A stretch of DNA of 64,000 nt, from contig CAJYMH010000006.1 in NCBI GenBank assembly GCA_913776195.1, forward strand, positions 124,001 to 188,000, read 5' to 3'. Source of the DNA: an uncultured Caulobacter sp. (GTDB lineage Bacteria; Pseudomonadota; Alphaproteobacteria; Caulobacterales; Caulobacteraceae). Positions 46,777 through 55,941 of the stretch are shown here, in pieces. Position numbers and translations under genes: made by a program. The notes under the pieces are model-generated. The model was not told where the DNA came from. It made no database searches and saw only the letters and a program-made list of their open reading frames with translations. How positions within the stretch are numbered: position 1 is the stretch's first letter; each line of letters opens with the position of its first letter.

Positions 46777-48039
46777 ATGCGGAAACTGACCCTGGCGCTG
46801 CTGATCGGCGCCTATCTTTGTCTGTCCCTGATCGTCGCCCTTACCATTTGGCGTAATGGCGGCGGCTGGGGCGCCGGCGTCTCCGCGTTTCTGGGCGGGC
46901 TGGGTCTGTGCCTGGCGTTCCACGGCCTGATCGGCCGGATGATCGAGGCCGCCCAGCTGGAAGGCGAGGTCGAAGCCCTGCGCGAGGCGCACTCCATCCT
47001 GCTGACCCAGGTCGAGCGTATCGACGGCCGCCTAACCGAAGTGGTCGAGACCGTCACCGACGACGCCCTGCGCCGCTCCGAGGAGCTGACCAGCGAAGTC
47101 CACATGCTGGAGGACGTGGTCCAGCGCATGAGCGACAAGCTGGAGACCCAGCTGTCACAGGAAGTCGCCGCCGCCCAGTACGACGCCAGCCGTCATCGCT
47201 CGCAGCAGTCGGTGGCCCTGCTCGACACTGTGCGCGACGCCCTGGCCGAGAACCGCGTCGATCTCTACCTGCAGCCCATCGTCGGCCTGCCCCAGCGCAA
47301 GATGGTCTTCTACGAAAGCTTCTCGCGCCTCCGGGACGAGGGCAATCGCGTGATGATGCCGGCCGAGTACCTGGCCGTAGCCGAGCCCGAGGGCCTGGTC
47401 GCCGCCATCGACAACCTGCTGCTGTTCCGCTGCGTGCAGGTGGTCCGTCGCCTGGCGCGCAACGACCGCAAGGTCGGGATCTTCTGCAACATCTCGCTGA
47501 ACAGCCTGGGCGACGAGGCGTTCTTCGCCCAGTTCCTGGAGTTCATGTCGGCCAACCGCGACCTGTCCGGCTCGCTGATCTTCGAACTGGGCCAGATCGC
47601 CTTCGATCAGCGCGGCCCGGTCGAGGCTCGCCACATGGCCCGTCTCGCGGCCCTCGGCTTCCGCTTCTCCATCGACAAGGTCAGCGACCTTGATCTCGAC
47701 TTCCAGGACCTGGCCCGCGCCGACGTGAAGTTCGTCAAGGTCAGCGCCCAGATGCTGCTGGACCAGCTGGAGGAGGAGGGCGGCCGCCTGGTGCTCGCCT
47801 CCCTGCCCGACCTGCACGCCGCCGACTTCGCCGCGCTCACCCGCCGCTATGGCCTGGAGGTCATTGTCGAAAAGGTGGAGAGCGAGCGTCAGATCGTGGA
47901 GCTGATGGAGCTCGATATCGGCTATGGCCAGGGCAACCTGTTCGGCGAGCCCCGCGTGGTCCGCGACGCGGTCCTGGCCGAGGCCGAAGCCCCCGCCCAG
48001 TTCTTCCAGGAAGCCCTGCGCCGCCGGGTGGGGCGCTAA
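46777..48039 (+). CDS. tipF: TipF-like degenerate EAL-domain c-di-GMP receptor
   Basis: 420 residues. Two N-terminal membrane helices (about 3-24 and 33-52) are followed by a coiled-coil segment (60-130). The EAL domain starts with VDLYLQPIVGLPQRKMVFYESFSRLRDEG. The signature is ESF instead of EAL, and the metal-binding DDFG is SIDKVSD, so catalysis should be lost. NISLN, FELGQ, VKFVKVS, VEKVES and GYGQGNLFGEP keep ligand-contact positions. This is the pattern of Caulobacter TipF, which recruits flagellar proteins at the new pole when it binds c-di-GMP. Orthology is inferred from layout only. Confidence 0.72.
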   Translation: MRKLTLALLIGAYLCLSLIVALTIWRNGGGWGAGVSAFLGGLGLCLAFHGLIGRMIEAAQLEGEVEALREAHSILLTQVERIDGRLTEVVETVTDDALRRSEELTSEVHMLEDVVQRMSDKLETQLSQEVAAAQYDASRHRSQQSVALLDTVRDALAENRVDLYLQPIVGLPQRKMVFYESFSRLRDEGNRVMMPAEYLAVAEPEGLVAAIDNLLLFRCVQVVRRLARNDRKVGIFCNISLNSLGDEAFFAQFLEFMSANRDLSGSLIFELGQIAFDQRGPVEARHMARLAALGFRFSIDKVSDLDLDFQDLARADVKFVKVSAQMLLDQLEEEGGRLVLASLPDLHAADFAALTRRYGLEVIVEKVESERQIVELMELDIGYGQGNLFGEPRVVRDAVLAEAEAPAQFFQEALRRRVGR

Positions 48040-48042
48040 GCA

Positions 48043-48070
48043 AAACGGCCGCTGTCTCCAGCGGCCGTTT
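48043..48070. terminator. Bidirectional terminator after tipF-like gene
   Basis: AAACGGCCGCTG (48043-48054) and CAGCGGCCGTTT (48059-48070) form a perfect 12-bp stem with a TCTC loop. It separates the convergent tipF-like gene and the M20 peptidase gene and lies 24 bases from the latter's stop. Confidence 0.85.
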
Positions 48071-48093
48071 CCATTTCCAGATTTCGCCAGCCC

Positions 48094-49686
48094 TTACTTC
48101 GCCGGACCCTTGTCCAGCGTCGGCCACTTCACGCCGAGCTGCTCCAGATAGGTCTGGTCCTTGGTCTCGTCGTAGTAGAACGGGCGCATCTGCTCCCGGT
48201 ACTGGGCCATGATCCCGGTGTTCAGCTCCACCGGCGGCTTGGCGTCGCCGATCAGCGGAGCATACTTCTCGTTCTTGGTCTGAACATTGGTGAAGTAGTC
48301 CTTGGCCGCCGCCCGCAGCTCCGGCTTCATCAGCAGGTCCAGCGTCGTCATCGCCACCACCTTGGAGCCGGCCACCACGCCCTTGTGGGCGATCGGCGTG
48401 GCCATGGAGATGCCGTTGCGCCAGTTGTGGCCCGGCAAGCCCGGGATGTTCGACGGATAGTTCACGGTGATGGTCGGTGCGATCCACGAGACATCGCCGA
48501 TGTCGTCGGAACCGCCGCTGCGGGGCTCCTCCACCGGCGGTTCCAGCTTCTTCAGCTCGGTGTCGAGGCCGGCGGTCTTGTCGGCGCCCACATTGACCTG
48601 CACCGCCTTGGCGAAGGCTTGGTCATCAGCGTCCCACTTGGGCAGGCCCACCGCCTGGATGTTGGCGTAGGCCGCCTCGGCCATGGGCTTGTTGAAGTGG
48701 CGCGGCGCGGCGTAGCCCACCACGCGCTGGGTCACCGTGGTGTCGGTCATCATCGCCGCGCCGTCGGCGATCTTGTCGCCCATGGCCTTCAGGTCGGCGA
48801 TCTTCTTGAAGTCCTGCTCGCGGAAATAATACCAGACCGTGGCCCGCTCAGGCACCACGTTGGGCTGGTCTCCGCCGTCCGTGATGACGTAGTGCGAGCG
48901 TTGCTCCGGCCGGATGTGCTCGCGGCGGAACTCCCAGCCGGCGTTCATCAGCGACACCGCATCGAGGGCCGACTTGCCCTGCCACGGCTTGCCGGCAGAG
49001 TGCGCGGTCTCGCCCTTGAAGGTGTACTGGATCGAAACCAGGCCCGTGCCGGACGGCTTGCCCCAGGTGGTGGCGAGGTTGTCGCCCACGTGGGTGAAGA
49101 TGACCGCGTCCACGTTCTTGAACACGCCGTCGCGGACCATATAGGCCTTGCTGGCGACCAGCTCCTCGGCGACCCCCGGCCACAGCATCAGGGTGCCGGC
49201 GACGCCCTCGCGCTCCATCAGTTCCTTGACCGCCAGGGCGGCGACCACGTTTACGGCCTGACCGGAGTTGTGGCCCTCGCCGTGACCCGGCGCGCCCTCC
49301 ACCAGCGGCTTGCGATACGGGATACCCGGCGTCTGCGACGACTTCGGAATGCCGTCGATGTCGGAGCCCAAGGCGATGACCGGCCCGCCGGTCTTGTTGG
49401 TCCAGGTGGCGACCCAGCCGGTGGGCAGGCCCGAGGTCCCGCGCTGGATGGTGAAGCCGTTCTTCTCCAGCACGCCGGTGATGTATTTCGAGGTCTCGAC
49501 CTCTTGGAAACCCAGCTCCCCGAAACTGAAGATCGAGTCGTTCATCTGCTGGGCCAGCTTGGCCTTGGCGTCGACCTTCGCCGCCGCCTCTTTCTTCAGC
49601 GCCGGCAGGGACGCGGCCCAGGCGGACGCGGCGGTCGTGGTCATCAGCAGCGCGGCCAGCGCGCCGGGCAAGGCCCTTTTCATCAT
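48094..49686 (-). CDS. Exported M20-family amidohydrolase (AbgB-like)
   Basis: 530 residues from the ATG at 49686 (a second ATG follows directly). The signal peptide is at about 1-28 (MTTTAASAWAAS). Metal-ligand regions are visible in GPVIALGSDIDGIP, HGEGHNSGQAVNVVAALAVK, WPGVAEELVASKAYM and FTHVGDN. It matches AbgB-type aminobenzoyl-glutamate hydrolases and related carboxypeptidase-like amidohydrolases. It probably acts on peptide or acyl-amino acid substrates outside the cytoplasm. The upstream open frame to 49962 is a shadow. Confidence 0.9.
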   Translation of the reverse strand: MMKRALPGALAALLMTTTAASAWAASLPALKKEAAAKVDAKAKLAQQMNDSIFSFGELGFQEVETSKYITGVLEKNGFTIQRGTSGLPTGWVATWTNKTGGPVIALGSDIDGIPKSSQTPGIPYRKPLVEGAPGHGEGHNSGQAVNVVAALAVKELMEREGVAGTLMLWPGVAEELVASKAYMVRDGVFKNVDAVIFTHVGDNLATTWGKPSGTGLVSIQYTFKGETAHSAGKPWQGKSALDAVSLMNAGWEFRREHIRPEQRSHYVITDGGDQPNVVPERATVWYYFREQDFKKIADLKAMGDKIADGAAMMTDTTVTQRVVGYAAPRHFNKPMAEAAYANIQAVGLPKWDADDQAFAKAVQVNVGADKTAGLDTELKKLEPPVEEPRSGGSDDIGDVSWIAPTITVNYPSNIPGLPGHNWRNGISMATPIAHKGVVAGSKVVAMTTLDLLMKPELRAAAKDYFTNVQTKNEKYAPLIGDAKPPVELNTGIMAQYREQMRPFYYDETKDQTYLEQLGVKWPTLDKGPAK

Positions 49687-49837
49687 CACTCGTGATCCAT
49701 GCTCTACGGGCGCGAAGCCCCCCAGAGGGCTAGACGTCTGTACGCGCCGTTCCCCCATCCGCATGGGGGCATGGCGACGTTGAGCCTGGCAAGACCCGTT
49801 GCACCGCAAGGTTCGGAAAGACCGCGCGGCGCCCGCG

Positions 49838-50551
49838 ATGCATACGAAGGCCATGATCGCTCCCGACACCCTCGACTGGCCGCGCATCGCCACTGAACTG
49901 GACGCACGCGGATGGGCGCTCACCGGCCGCGTCCTCGACGACGCCGACTGCGCCGCCCTCACCGACCTCTACACTCGGGATTCGGGCTTTCGCAGCCGGG
50001 TGGTCATGGCCCGCCACGGCTTTGGGCGGGGAGAGTACAAGTATTTCAGCTACCCCCTGCCCGACCCCGTGCAGGTTTTGCGCGAGGGGCTCTATCCGCA
50101 CCTGTCGGCCATCGCCAACCGCTGGGCGCAGCGGCTGGACATCGACAACCGCTTCCCGCCGACCCTGGACGAGATGCTGGCCCGCTGCCACGACGGCGGC
50201 CAGCTTCGCCCCACGCCCCTGCTGCTGACCTACGGGGCCGGCGACTACAACTGCCTCCACCAGGACCTGTACGGCGAGCACGTCTTCCCCCTGCAGGCCG
50301 CCTTCCTGCTGGACGAGCCGGGCGTGGATTTCGAGGGCGGCGAGTTCGTCCTGGTCGAGCAGCGCCCACGCCAGCAATCCGCACCCCAGGTCGTGCCGCT
50401 GTTCAAGGGCGAGGGCGTGATCTTCGCCGTGCGTGAGCGGCCGGCGGAGGGAACGCGCGGCGTCCATCGCCGCATCCTGCGCCACGGGGTCAGCGAAATC
50501 CGCAGCGGCCGACGCAGGACGATGGGCGTCATCTTCCATGATGCGAGTTGA
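49838..50551 (+). CDS. 2OG-Fe(II) oxygenase
   Basis: About 237 residues. The ATG at 49838 is chosen, with 49853 (MIAPDTLDW) as the alternative; the open frame back to 49799 is likely not used. The double-stranded beta-helix ligands are H and D in LHQDLYGEHVFPLQ, the distal His in RGVHRRILRHG, and the 2-oxoglutarate-binding Arg just after. Similar proteins with the LTYGAGDYNCLHQDLYG motif are annotated as 2OG-Fe(II) oxygenases. The substrate is unknown. Start overlap is absent; it overlaps the next gene's alternative start by 4 bp. Confidence 0.85.
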   Translation: MHTKAMIAPDTLDWPRIATELDARGWALTGRVLDDADCAALTDLYTRDSGFRSRVVMARHGFGRGEYKYFSYPLPDPVQVLREGLYPHLSAIANRWAQRLDIDNRFPPTLDEMLARCHDGGQLRPTPLLLTYGAGDYNCLHQDLYGEHVFPLQAAFLLDEPGVDFEGGEFVLVEQRPRQQSAPQVVPLFKGEGVIFAVRERPAEGTRGVHRRILRHGVSEIRSGRRRTMGVIFHDAS

Positions 50552-50583
50552 CCGGGACGCCTGATCCCCGCTACCGCCGGGGC

Positions 50584-51453
50584 ATGCGCGCAGCTCCTCT
50601 CCTCCCCGCCGGCCTGTCCGAACTCAAAGACCGCTACGACGTCCTGCTCTGTGACGTTTGGGGCGTGATCCACAACGGCCGCGAAAGTTTCCCCGAAGCC
50701 TGCGCCGCCCTGGCCCGCTGGAACGCCGAGGTCGGCCCCGTGGTGCTGATCTCCAACTCCCCGCGCCCGGCCAGCGACGTGGTCGCCCAGCTCGAAGCGC
50801 TGAACGTGCCGCAGGCCGCCTGGGCCGGCTTCGTCACCTCCGGCGACGCCACGCGCGCCCTGTTGTCCGAGCATGCCCCCGGCCCGGTCTGGACCGTCGG
50901 CCCGGTGCGAGACGGCCCGCTTTATGACGGCCTGGGTCTGTCCTTCGCCGACGCCGAGGACGCGGCCTTCATCTCGCTCACCGGCCTGTACGACGACGAG
51001 AACGAGACGCCGGAGGACTATCGCGAACGCCTTCAGATCGCGGCCGACCGCAAGCTGCCGCTGATCTGCGCCAATCCCGACCGGGTGGTTCAGCGCGGCG
51101 ACAAGCTGATCTACTGCGCCGGCGCCCTGGCCGACCTCTATGAGAGCCTGGGCGGCCAGGTGCTGATGGCTGGCAAGCCCTTCGCCCCGATCTACGACCT
51201 GGCGCTGGCGGAAGCCGAGCGCCTGCTGAAGCGCGCCGTCGATCGCAGCCGCGTGCTGTGCATCGGCGACGGCGTCATCACCGACGTCCTGGGCGCCGAA
51301 AGCCAGAAGCTGGACTGCCTGTTCATCGCCAAGGGCATTCACGGCCTGAAGGCCATGGGCCCGGACGGCCGCCTGCACGCCCCCGCCGTGGAGGCCCTGC
51401 TGAACGCCGAAGGGACCACCGCCGCCCACGCCATGGGCGACCTCGTCTGGTGA
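50584..51453 (+). CDS. HAD superfamily phosphatase, TIGR01459 type
   Basis: 289 residues from the ATG at 50584; a TTG at 50548 would overlap the oxygenase stop. HAD motif I is LLCDVWGVIHNG, motif II LISNSPRPASDV, motif III in KPFAPIYDLAL and motif IV IGDGVITDVLGAE. The class IIA cap domain is present. This subfamily occurs next to ribF in alphaproteobacteria and may dephosphorylate a flavin or sugar phosphate; the substrate is not established. Confidence 0.9.
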   Translation: MRAAPLLPAGLSELKDRYDVLLCDVWGVIHNGRESFPEACAALARWNAEVGPVVLISNSPRPASDVVAQLEALNVPQAAWAGFVTSGDATRALLSEHAPGPVWTVGPVRDGPLYDGLGLSFADAEDAAFISLTGLYDDENETPEDYRERLQIAADRKLPLICANPDRVVQRGDKLIYCAGALADLYESLGGQVLMAGKPFAPIYDLALAEAERLLKRAVDRSRVLCIGDGVITDVLGAESQKLDCLFIAKGIHGLKAMGPDGRLHAPAVEALLNAEGTTAAHAMGDLVW

Positions 51454-51520
51454 CATCGACCCATCACAGGGTACAACGGCGCCGCAGTATAAGAATGCCG
51501 GAACGGCGAGGAGTGCGCGG

Positions 51521-51943
51521 GTGAAGAGCTATTTCCTGGAAGACCTGAGCGTCGGCATGTCCGCCGAGACGACCAATCTGGTCACCGAGGACGTCATCCA
51601 GCAGTTCGCCGCCGTCAGCGGCGACACCAACCCCGTCCACCTGGACGCCGACTTCGCCGCCAAGACTTCGTTCGGCGAGCGGATCGCCCACGGCATGCTG
51701 TCGGGCGCTTATATCTCGGCCGCCATCGGCACGAACCTGCCGGGGCCGGGCGCGATCTACATCTCGCAATCCTTATCCTTCAAACGCCCTGTGAAGATCG
51801 GCGCCGAGGTGGTCACCCGCGTGGAGATCACCGCCATCGATGAGGCCAAGGCCCGCGTCACCTTCGCCACCGTCTGCAAGGTGGGCGGCAAGGCCGTTGT
51901 CGACGGCGAGGCCGTGGTCATGGTCCCCCGCCGGAGCGCCTGA
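51521..51943 (+). CDS. MaoC-like (R)-specific enoyl-CoA hydratase (PhaJ type)
   Basis: 140 residues from a GTG at 51521, preceded by GGCGAGGAG. A single hotdog domain with the catalytic FAAVSGDTNPVHLDADFA (Asp and His of hydratase 2) and RIAHGMLSGAYISAAIG. It hydrates trans-2-enoyl-CoA to (R)-3-hydroxyacyl-CoA and could feed polyhydroxyalkanoate or lipid synthesis. The stop TGA is followed at once by the TTG start of ribF, so the two are cotranscribed. Confidence 0.9.
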   Translation: MKSYFLEDLSVGMSAETTNLVTEDVIQQFAAVSGDTNPVHLDADFAAKTSFGERIAHGMLSGAYISAAIGTNLPGPGAIYISQSLSFKRPVKIGAEVVTRVEITAIDEAKARVTFATVCKVGGKAVVDGEAVVMVPRRSA

Positions 51944-52876
51944 TTGACCCTGCGCATAATCCATAGCTGGAAGGACCTGGGGCCCGAGGATCGCGGCGCG
52001 TCCGTGGCGCTGGGCAACTTCGACGGCGTCCACCAGGGCCATCAGCACGTCATCACCGCTGCGGCCGAGGCGGCCAAGCGGCTGGACGCGCCTCTGGGCG
52101 TCATCACCTTCGATCCGCATCCGCGCCGCCTGTTCCGGCCCAATGAGCCGGCTTTCAAGCTGATGAGCCACGACCAGCAGGCTCGCGCGCTGGAAGCGCT
52201 CGGCGTGCGGCGTCTCTACCTGCTGCCGTTCGATTTCGAGATGGCCAGCCTGTCGGACCGTGACTTCGCCGAGAAGGTGCTGAAGCAGGGCCTGGGCGTG
52301 CGTCACGTGGCCGTGGGCTTCGACATCTCCTTCGGCCGCGGGCGCACCGGCAGCGCCGACCTGATGCGCGCCTATGGCGACGAACTGGGCTTCTCCGTCT
52401 CGGTCGAGGAGGCCGTCGGTGAAGAGAGCGGCAAGTTCTCCTCCACCGGCGTGCGCGAGGCGCTGCGCGCCGGCCGCCCGGAGGAGGCCGCCCACATTCT
52501 GGGCCAGCCCTTCGCCATCGAGGGTGTCGTCCGTCGCGGCCGCCAGTTGGGCCGGCAGCTTGGTTTCCCCACGGCCAATGTGGCGCTGGAGGACTATGTG
52601 GTCCCGAAGCTCGGCGTGTACGCCACACGCACCCGCCTGCCCGACGGCCGCGTGGTTCCGGGGGTCGCCAACCTGGGCAACAACCCCACCACCGGCGAGG
52701 TTGAGACCCGGCTGGAGACCTGGCTGTTCGACTTCGACGAGGACCTCTACGGCCAGACCCTGGAGACCCAGCTGATCGCCTTCCTCCGCCCGGAGGAGAA
52801 GTTCAGCTCCATCGAGGTCATGGTCGAACAGATCCGCGAGGACGAACGCCAGGCGCGGAAAATTCTGGGGGCCTGA
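51944..52876 (+). CDS. ribF: Bifunctional riboflavin kinase/FAD synthetase
   Basis: 310 residues. The N-terminal FAD synthetase (nucleotidyltransferase) domain shows ALGNFDGVHQGHQ (HxGH), FDPHPRRLF and VGFDISFGRGRTG, with SSTGVREAL. The C-terminal riboflavin kinase domain shows RGRQLGRQLGFPTANV and VANLGNNPT and ends with SSIEVMVEQI. It makes FMN and FAD from riboflavin. The start is a TTG at 51944, right after the PhaJ-like stop. Confidence 0.95.
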   Translation: MTLRIIHSWKDLGPEDRGASVALGNFDGVHQGHQHVITAAAEAAKRLDAPLGVITFDPHPRRLFRPNEPAFKLMSHDQQARALEALGVRRLYLLPFDFEMASLSDRDFAEKVLKQGLGVRHVAVGFDISFGRGRTGSADLMRAYGDELGFSVSVEEAVGEESGKFSSTGVREALRAGRPEEAAHILGQPFAIEGVVRRGRQLGRQLGFPTANVALEDYVVPKLGVYATRTRLPDGRVVPGVANLGNNPTTGEVETRLETWLFDFDEDLYGQTLETQLIAFLRPEEKFSSIEVMVEQIREDERQARKILGA

Positions 52877-52932
52877 CTGTCGGGGTCATGGACGGGCGCA
52901 CGTCCTGGGGTCTGAAACCCAGGAGAACGCTC

Positions 52933-53367
52933 ATGAGCTCCGACGAAGCCGCCATCCGCACGATCATCGACGCCCGCGCCCGCGCCATTCACGACAAGGA
53001 TGCGGACGCGACTCTCGCATCCTGCACGCCCGACATTGTCGTGTTCGATCTTGCTCCGCCGCTCGCGGTCGTTGGCGAGGAGGCGCTCGACCCGACCGCC
53101 CTGAAGGCCTGGTTCGACACCTGGGACGGCCCGATTGGCTATACGTTCCAAAGTCTTCAGGTCCACGTCGCCGACAAGCTGGCCCTGGCGCACGGCTTCC
53201 TGCGTATCTTCGGGACAAAGGTCGGCGGCGCGTCCACCGCCGTATGGACGCGCATCACCTTCGGGTTCGAAAAGACCGATGGCGGTTGGGCCATCAGCCA
53301 CGAGCACATCTCCACGCCCTTCTACATGGACGGCAGCGATCGTGCGGCGCTGGATCTGGAGCCCTAG
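52933..53367 (+). CDS. SnoaL-like NTF2-fold protein
   Basis: 144 residues from the ATG at 52933, preceded by AGGAG at 52921. It has no signal peptide. AAIRTIIDARARAIHDKDADATLASCTPDIVVFDLAPPL and WTRITFGFEKTDGGWAISHEHISTPF match SnoaL-like/DUF4440 polyketide-cyclase relatives. The biochemical role is unknown. Its stop overlaps the convergent metalloprotease stop by 4 bp (CTAG). Confidence 0.82.
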   Translation: MSSDEAAIRTIIDARARAIHDKDADATLASCTPDIVVFDLAPPLAVVGEEALDPTALKAWFDTWDGPIGYTFQSLQVHVADKLALAHGFLRIFGTKVGGASTAVWTRITFGFEKTDGGWAISHEHISTPFYMDGSDRAALDLEP

Positions 53368-55814
53368 AAGTCCCCGAACCAGTCGCTCTCCCCGCCGCCG
53401 ATCGGCATGCCGGGCGGCGTGGTCGGGGTGCGGCGTTCCTGGGCCAGCAGGGGCGCCAGCTTCTCGCGGTCGGTGAGCAGGCCCGACAGCCAGCGGGCGT
53501 GAGCGCTTTCGGCGTCCGAGCCCTTGGCCGCGCCCAACCGCCTGGCCAGGTCCTCCAACCGCGTGGCGATGACCGAGGCGGCGGTGGGCGAGACGTTCGG
53601 ATCGTTCTGGGCGATGGCCAGGGCGAACACCGTCCGCGCCTGCACCCGACGGCGCACGTCGGCCAGGCGTCCTGCCGGGACCGCGCCGTCGAAGGCCGCA
53701 GTGAGGATGCGGCGGACCATCTCGTCCACACCGACATTGCCGGCGTCCCGGCGATGCTGATCCGACACGCGGTTGATGCGGGTCGGATCGAGCAGGTTGC
53801 TCAGCGTCATGCCGGCCGCCACGTCGGCGGCCACCAGCGGATCGAACACCGGCCCGCCCATGGTCCTGAACACCTCGATCTCGTGCTGGCGGTCGCGGTC
53901 GCCGGAGTTGCCGGACGACAGGTAGGGCAGCACGCTTTCCGGCACGTCCAGCGCTGCCGGGGACAGGGTTAGCATCAGGGCGTCTAGAGCCGCGCGCTGA
54001 TGCGCCGCTGGGACCACCGTCGCCGCCTCACGCCCGTCGCCCTTCACCGAGTAGGCGAAGTCCACCCCGCCGACCAGCTTCACGGCCGCCTCGGCCTGAT
54101 AGCGATGCAGCAGATAGACCGGCACGAACTTGCGGCGCAGCTCGTTGGCGCCCTCGCCCGGATGCAGGGCCTTCAAGCCATAGGTGTCCACGGCCACCTT
54201 GCGCACGTCCATCATGCGGACCAGCTCGGCCGCCGGGTCGGAGCCGTCATCCCACAGGCTGCCCCAGGGCTGCGCCGCCGATCCCGCGCGGGCGTCGGCG
54301 TCCGTGGTGTAGCGCAGGCCGCCCTGGGCCGCCGCCTTGGCGTGGGCGCGCTGCGGATCACCGTACATCCAGTCGACGATGAAGTTGTCCCACTGGCCGA
54401 CCCCGACCCCATAGGCGTCGGACAGATCCACCTGGCCGTTCGCCACGTTCAGCCGCGGGGCCGGATAGTCCATGACCGAGAAACGGCCCTGCGTGCTGGC
54501 GGAGAAGTTGTGCGCGAAGCCCAGGGAGTGGCCGACCTCGTGCGCCGACAGCTGGCGCATCCGGGCCAGGGCCGCCACCACCGGATCGTTCGGCGTGCCG
54601 GTCCCGACCTTGTCGGCGCCCACCAGGGCCTCGAAGATCATCATGTCCTGGCGCACCCGCAGCGAGCCCAGCAGCACCGAGCCCTTGATGATCTCGCCCG
54701 TGCGCGGGTCGGTCACCGCCTGACCGTAGGACCAGCCGCGCGTGGCCCGGTTGGTCCAGTTGACGACATTGTAGCGGACGTCCAGCGGATCGGCGCCTTC
54801 CGGCAGGATCTCCACCTTGTAGGCGTCAATATAGCCGGCTTCCTCAAACGCCTTGGCCCACCAGGCCGCGCCTTCCTTCAGGGCGGTGCGGATCGGCTCG
54901 GGTGCGGCGCGGTCGATGTAGAAGACGATAGGCTTCTTCACCCGCGACTTCGGCGCGGCCGGGTCCAGCTTCTCGAGCCGGAAGCGCGACACCAGCTGGC
55001 GCACGATCGGGTCGCCCAGCGGCGCGGCATAGTCGTTGACCACATTGCCGAAGGCCCCGCTGCGCTGGTCCCACCAGCGCCGCTCGAAGCCCGGCTCCGG
55101 CAGGCGGATCAGCGAATGGCGCACGGCCAGGGTGATCAGCTTGGAATCCGGCGCGATGTTGCGCACCTCGGCGCCCGGGGTGTCCGAACCGAAGGTCAGA
55201 CGCGCCTCCAGCTCCACATTGTCGGGGAACACCTTGGTGGCGTTCGCCTCGACCAGGGACAGGTCGGCCACCTGCTTGAAGCCGCCCTCGCCGCCCTGCT
55301 TCAGTGAATCGGCGATGCCCATGACGTCTCGGGTCAGGAAGCTGGAGACATCGACCACTAGGCGGCCGTCGGCCTCCTCACGCTCGATCTTGCCGGCCCA
55401 GACCGTGGAATAGGCGAAGCTGTCGCGGGCGGCGGCCTGTTCGTCAGGCCCGGCCCCCTCGGCGCGGAACTTGGGGTTCTCGTACTCGGCCACGACCTTG
55501 CCGCCTACGCGGCGGAAGACCAGCAGGCGCCCCTCGCCCAGGGCCGCCTTGTCCAGGCCGATGGGCGCGGAGCCGAGGCCGGTCTTGAGCGCGGCGATAT
55601 AGATGTAGCGACCGGCGACGCCGTCCTTGTCCGGCTTGGGCAGGGACAGCATCACCTTCCCCTGCTGCGCGTCGATCAGGACGGGCAGCAGCCCCTCCTT
55701 GCGCTCGACGCTGGAAGCGGCCGCCGGCTTGGCCGCCTGGGCCTGCGCTAGTTGCGGCGCCGCCGCGATCAGAGCCGTCGCGGCCACGGCCGCCATCAGG
55801 AAACGCTTGCCCAT
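53364..55814 (-). CDS. Exported zinc metalloprotease (DUF5117/DUF4953 type)
   Basis: 816 residues from the ATG at 55814. The signal peptide is at about 1-25 (ends QLAQAQA). The zinc motif HEVGHSLGFAHNF (HExxHxxGxxH, near residue 423) marks a metzincin-type active site. The N-terminal part with LPVLIDAQQGKVMLSLPKPD is the family's N-terminal domain, and the C-terminal part is helical. The enzyme should act in or outside the periplasm on proteins. A longer frame to 56159 crosses the divergent gap and is rejected. Confidence 0.9.
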   Translation of the reverse strand: MGKRFLMAAVAATALIAAAPQLAQAQAAKPAAASSVERKEGLLPVLIDAQQGKVMLSLPKPDKDGVAGRYIYIAALKTGLGSAPIGLDKAALGEGRLLVFRRVGGKVVAEYENPKFRAEGAGPDEQAAARDSFAYSTVWAGKIEREEADGRLVVDVSSFLTRDVMGIADSLKQGGEGGFKQVADLSLVEANATKVFPDNVELEARLTFGSDTPGAEVRNIAPDSKLITLAVRHSLIRLPEPGFERRWWDQRSGAFGNVVNDYAAPLGDPIVRQLVSRFRLEKLDPAAPKSRVKKPIVFYIDRAAPEPIRTALKEGAAWWAKAFEEAGYIDAYKVEILPEGADPLDVRYNVVNWTNRATRGWSYGQAVTDPRTGEIIKGSVLLGSLRVRQDMMIFEALVGADKVGTGTPNDPVVAALARMRQLSAHEVGHSLGFAHNFSASTQGRFSVMDYPAPRLNVANGQVDLSDAYGVGVGQWDNFIVDWMYGDPQRAHAKAAAQGGLRYTTDADARAGSAAQPWGSLWDDGSDPAAELVRMMDVRKVAVDTYGLKALHPGEGANELRRKFVPVYLLHRYQAEAAVKLVGGVDFAYSVKGDGREAATVVPAAHQRAALDALMLTLSPAALDVPESVLPYLSSGNSGDRDRQHEIEVFRTMGGPVFDPLVAADVAAGMTLSNLLDPTRINRVSDQHRRDAGNVGVDEMVRRILTAAFDGAVPAGRLADVRRRVQARTVFALAIAQNDPNVSPTAASVIATRLEDLARRLGAAKGSDAESAHARWLSGLLTDREKLAPLLAQERRTPTTPPGMPIGGGESDWFGDF

Positions 55815-55941
55815 TAAACTCCCCCCGGAAACTGGAAGCGAAAGGGATAGGGGCAGTTTCGGCGACCGTCGAGACATAGCAGCGGTCGCCGCGATGAACG
55901 CACCCTCTTGCTCGATGCGTGGGCGTCGCCAATAACCGCGC

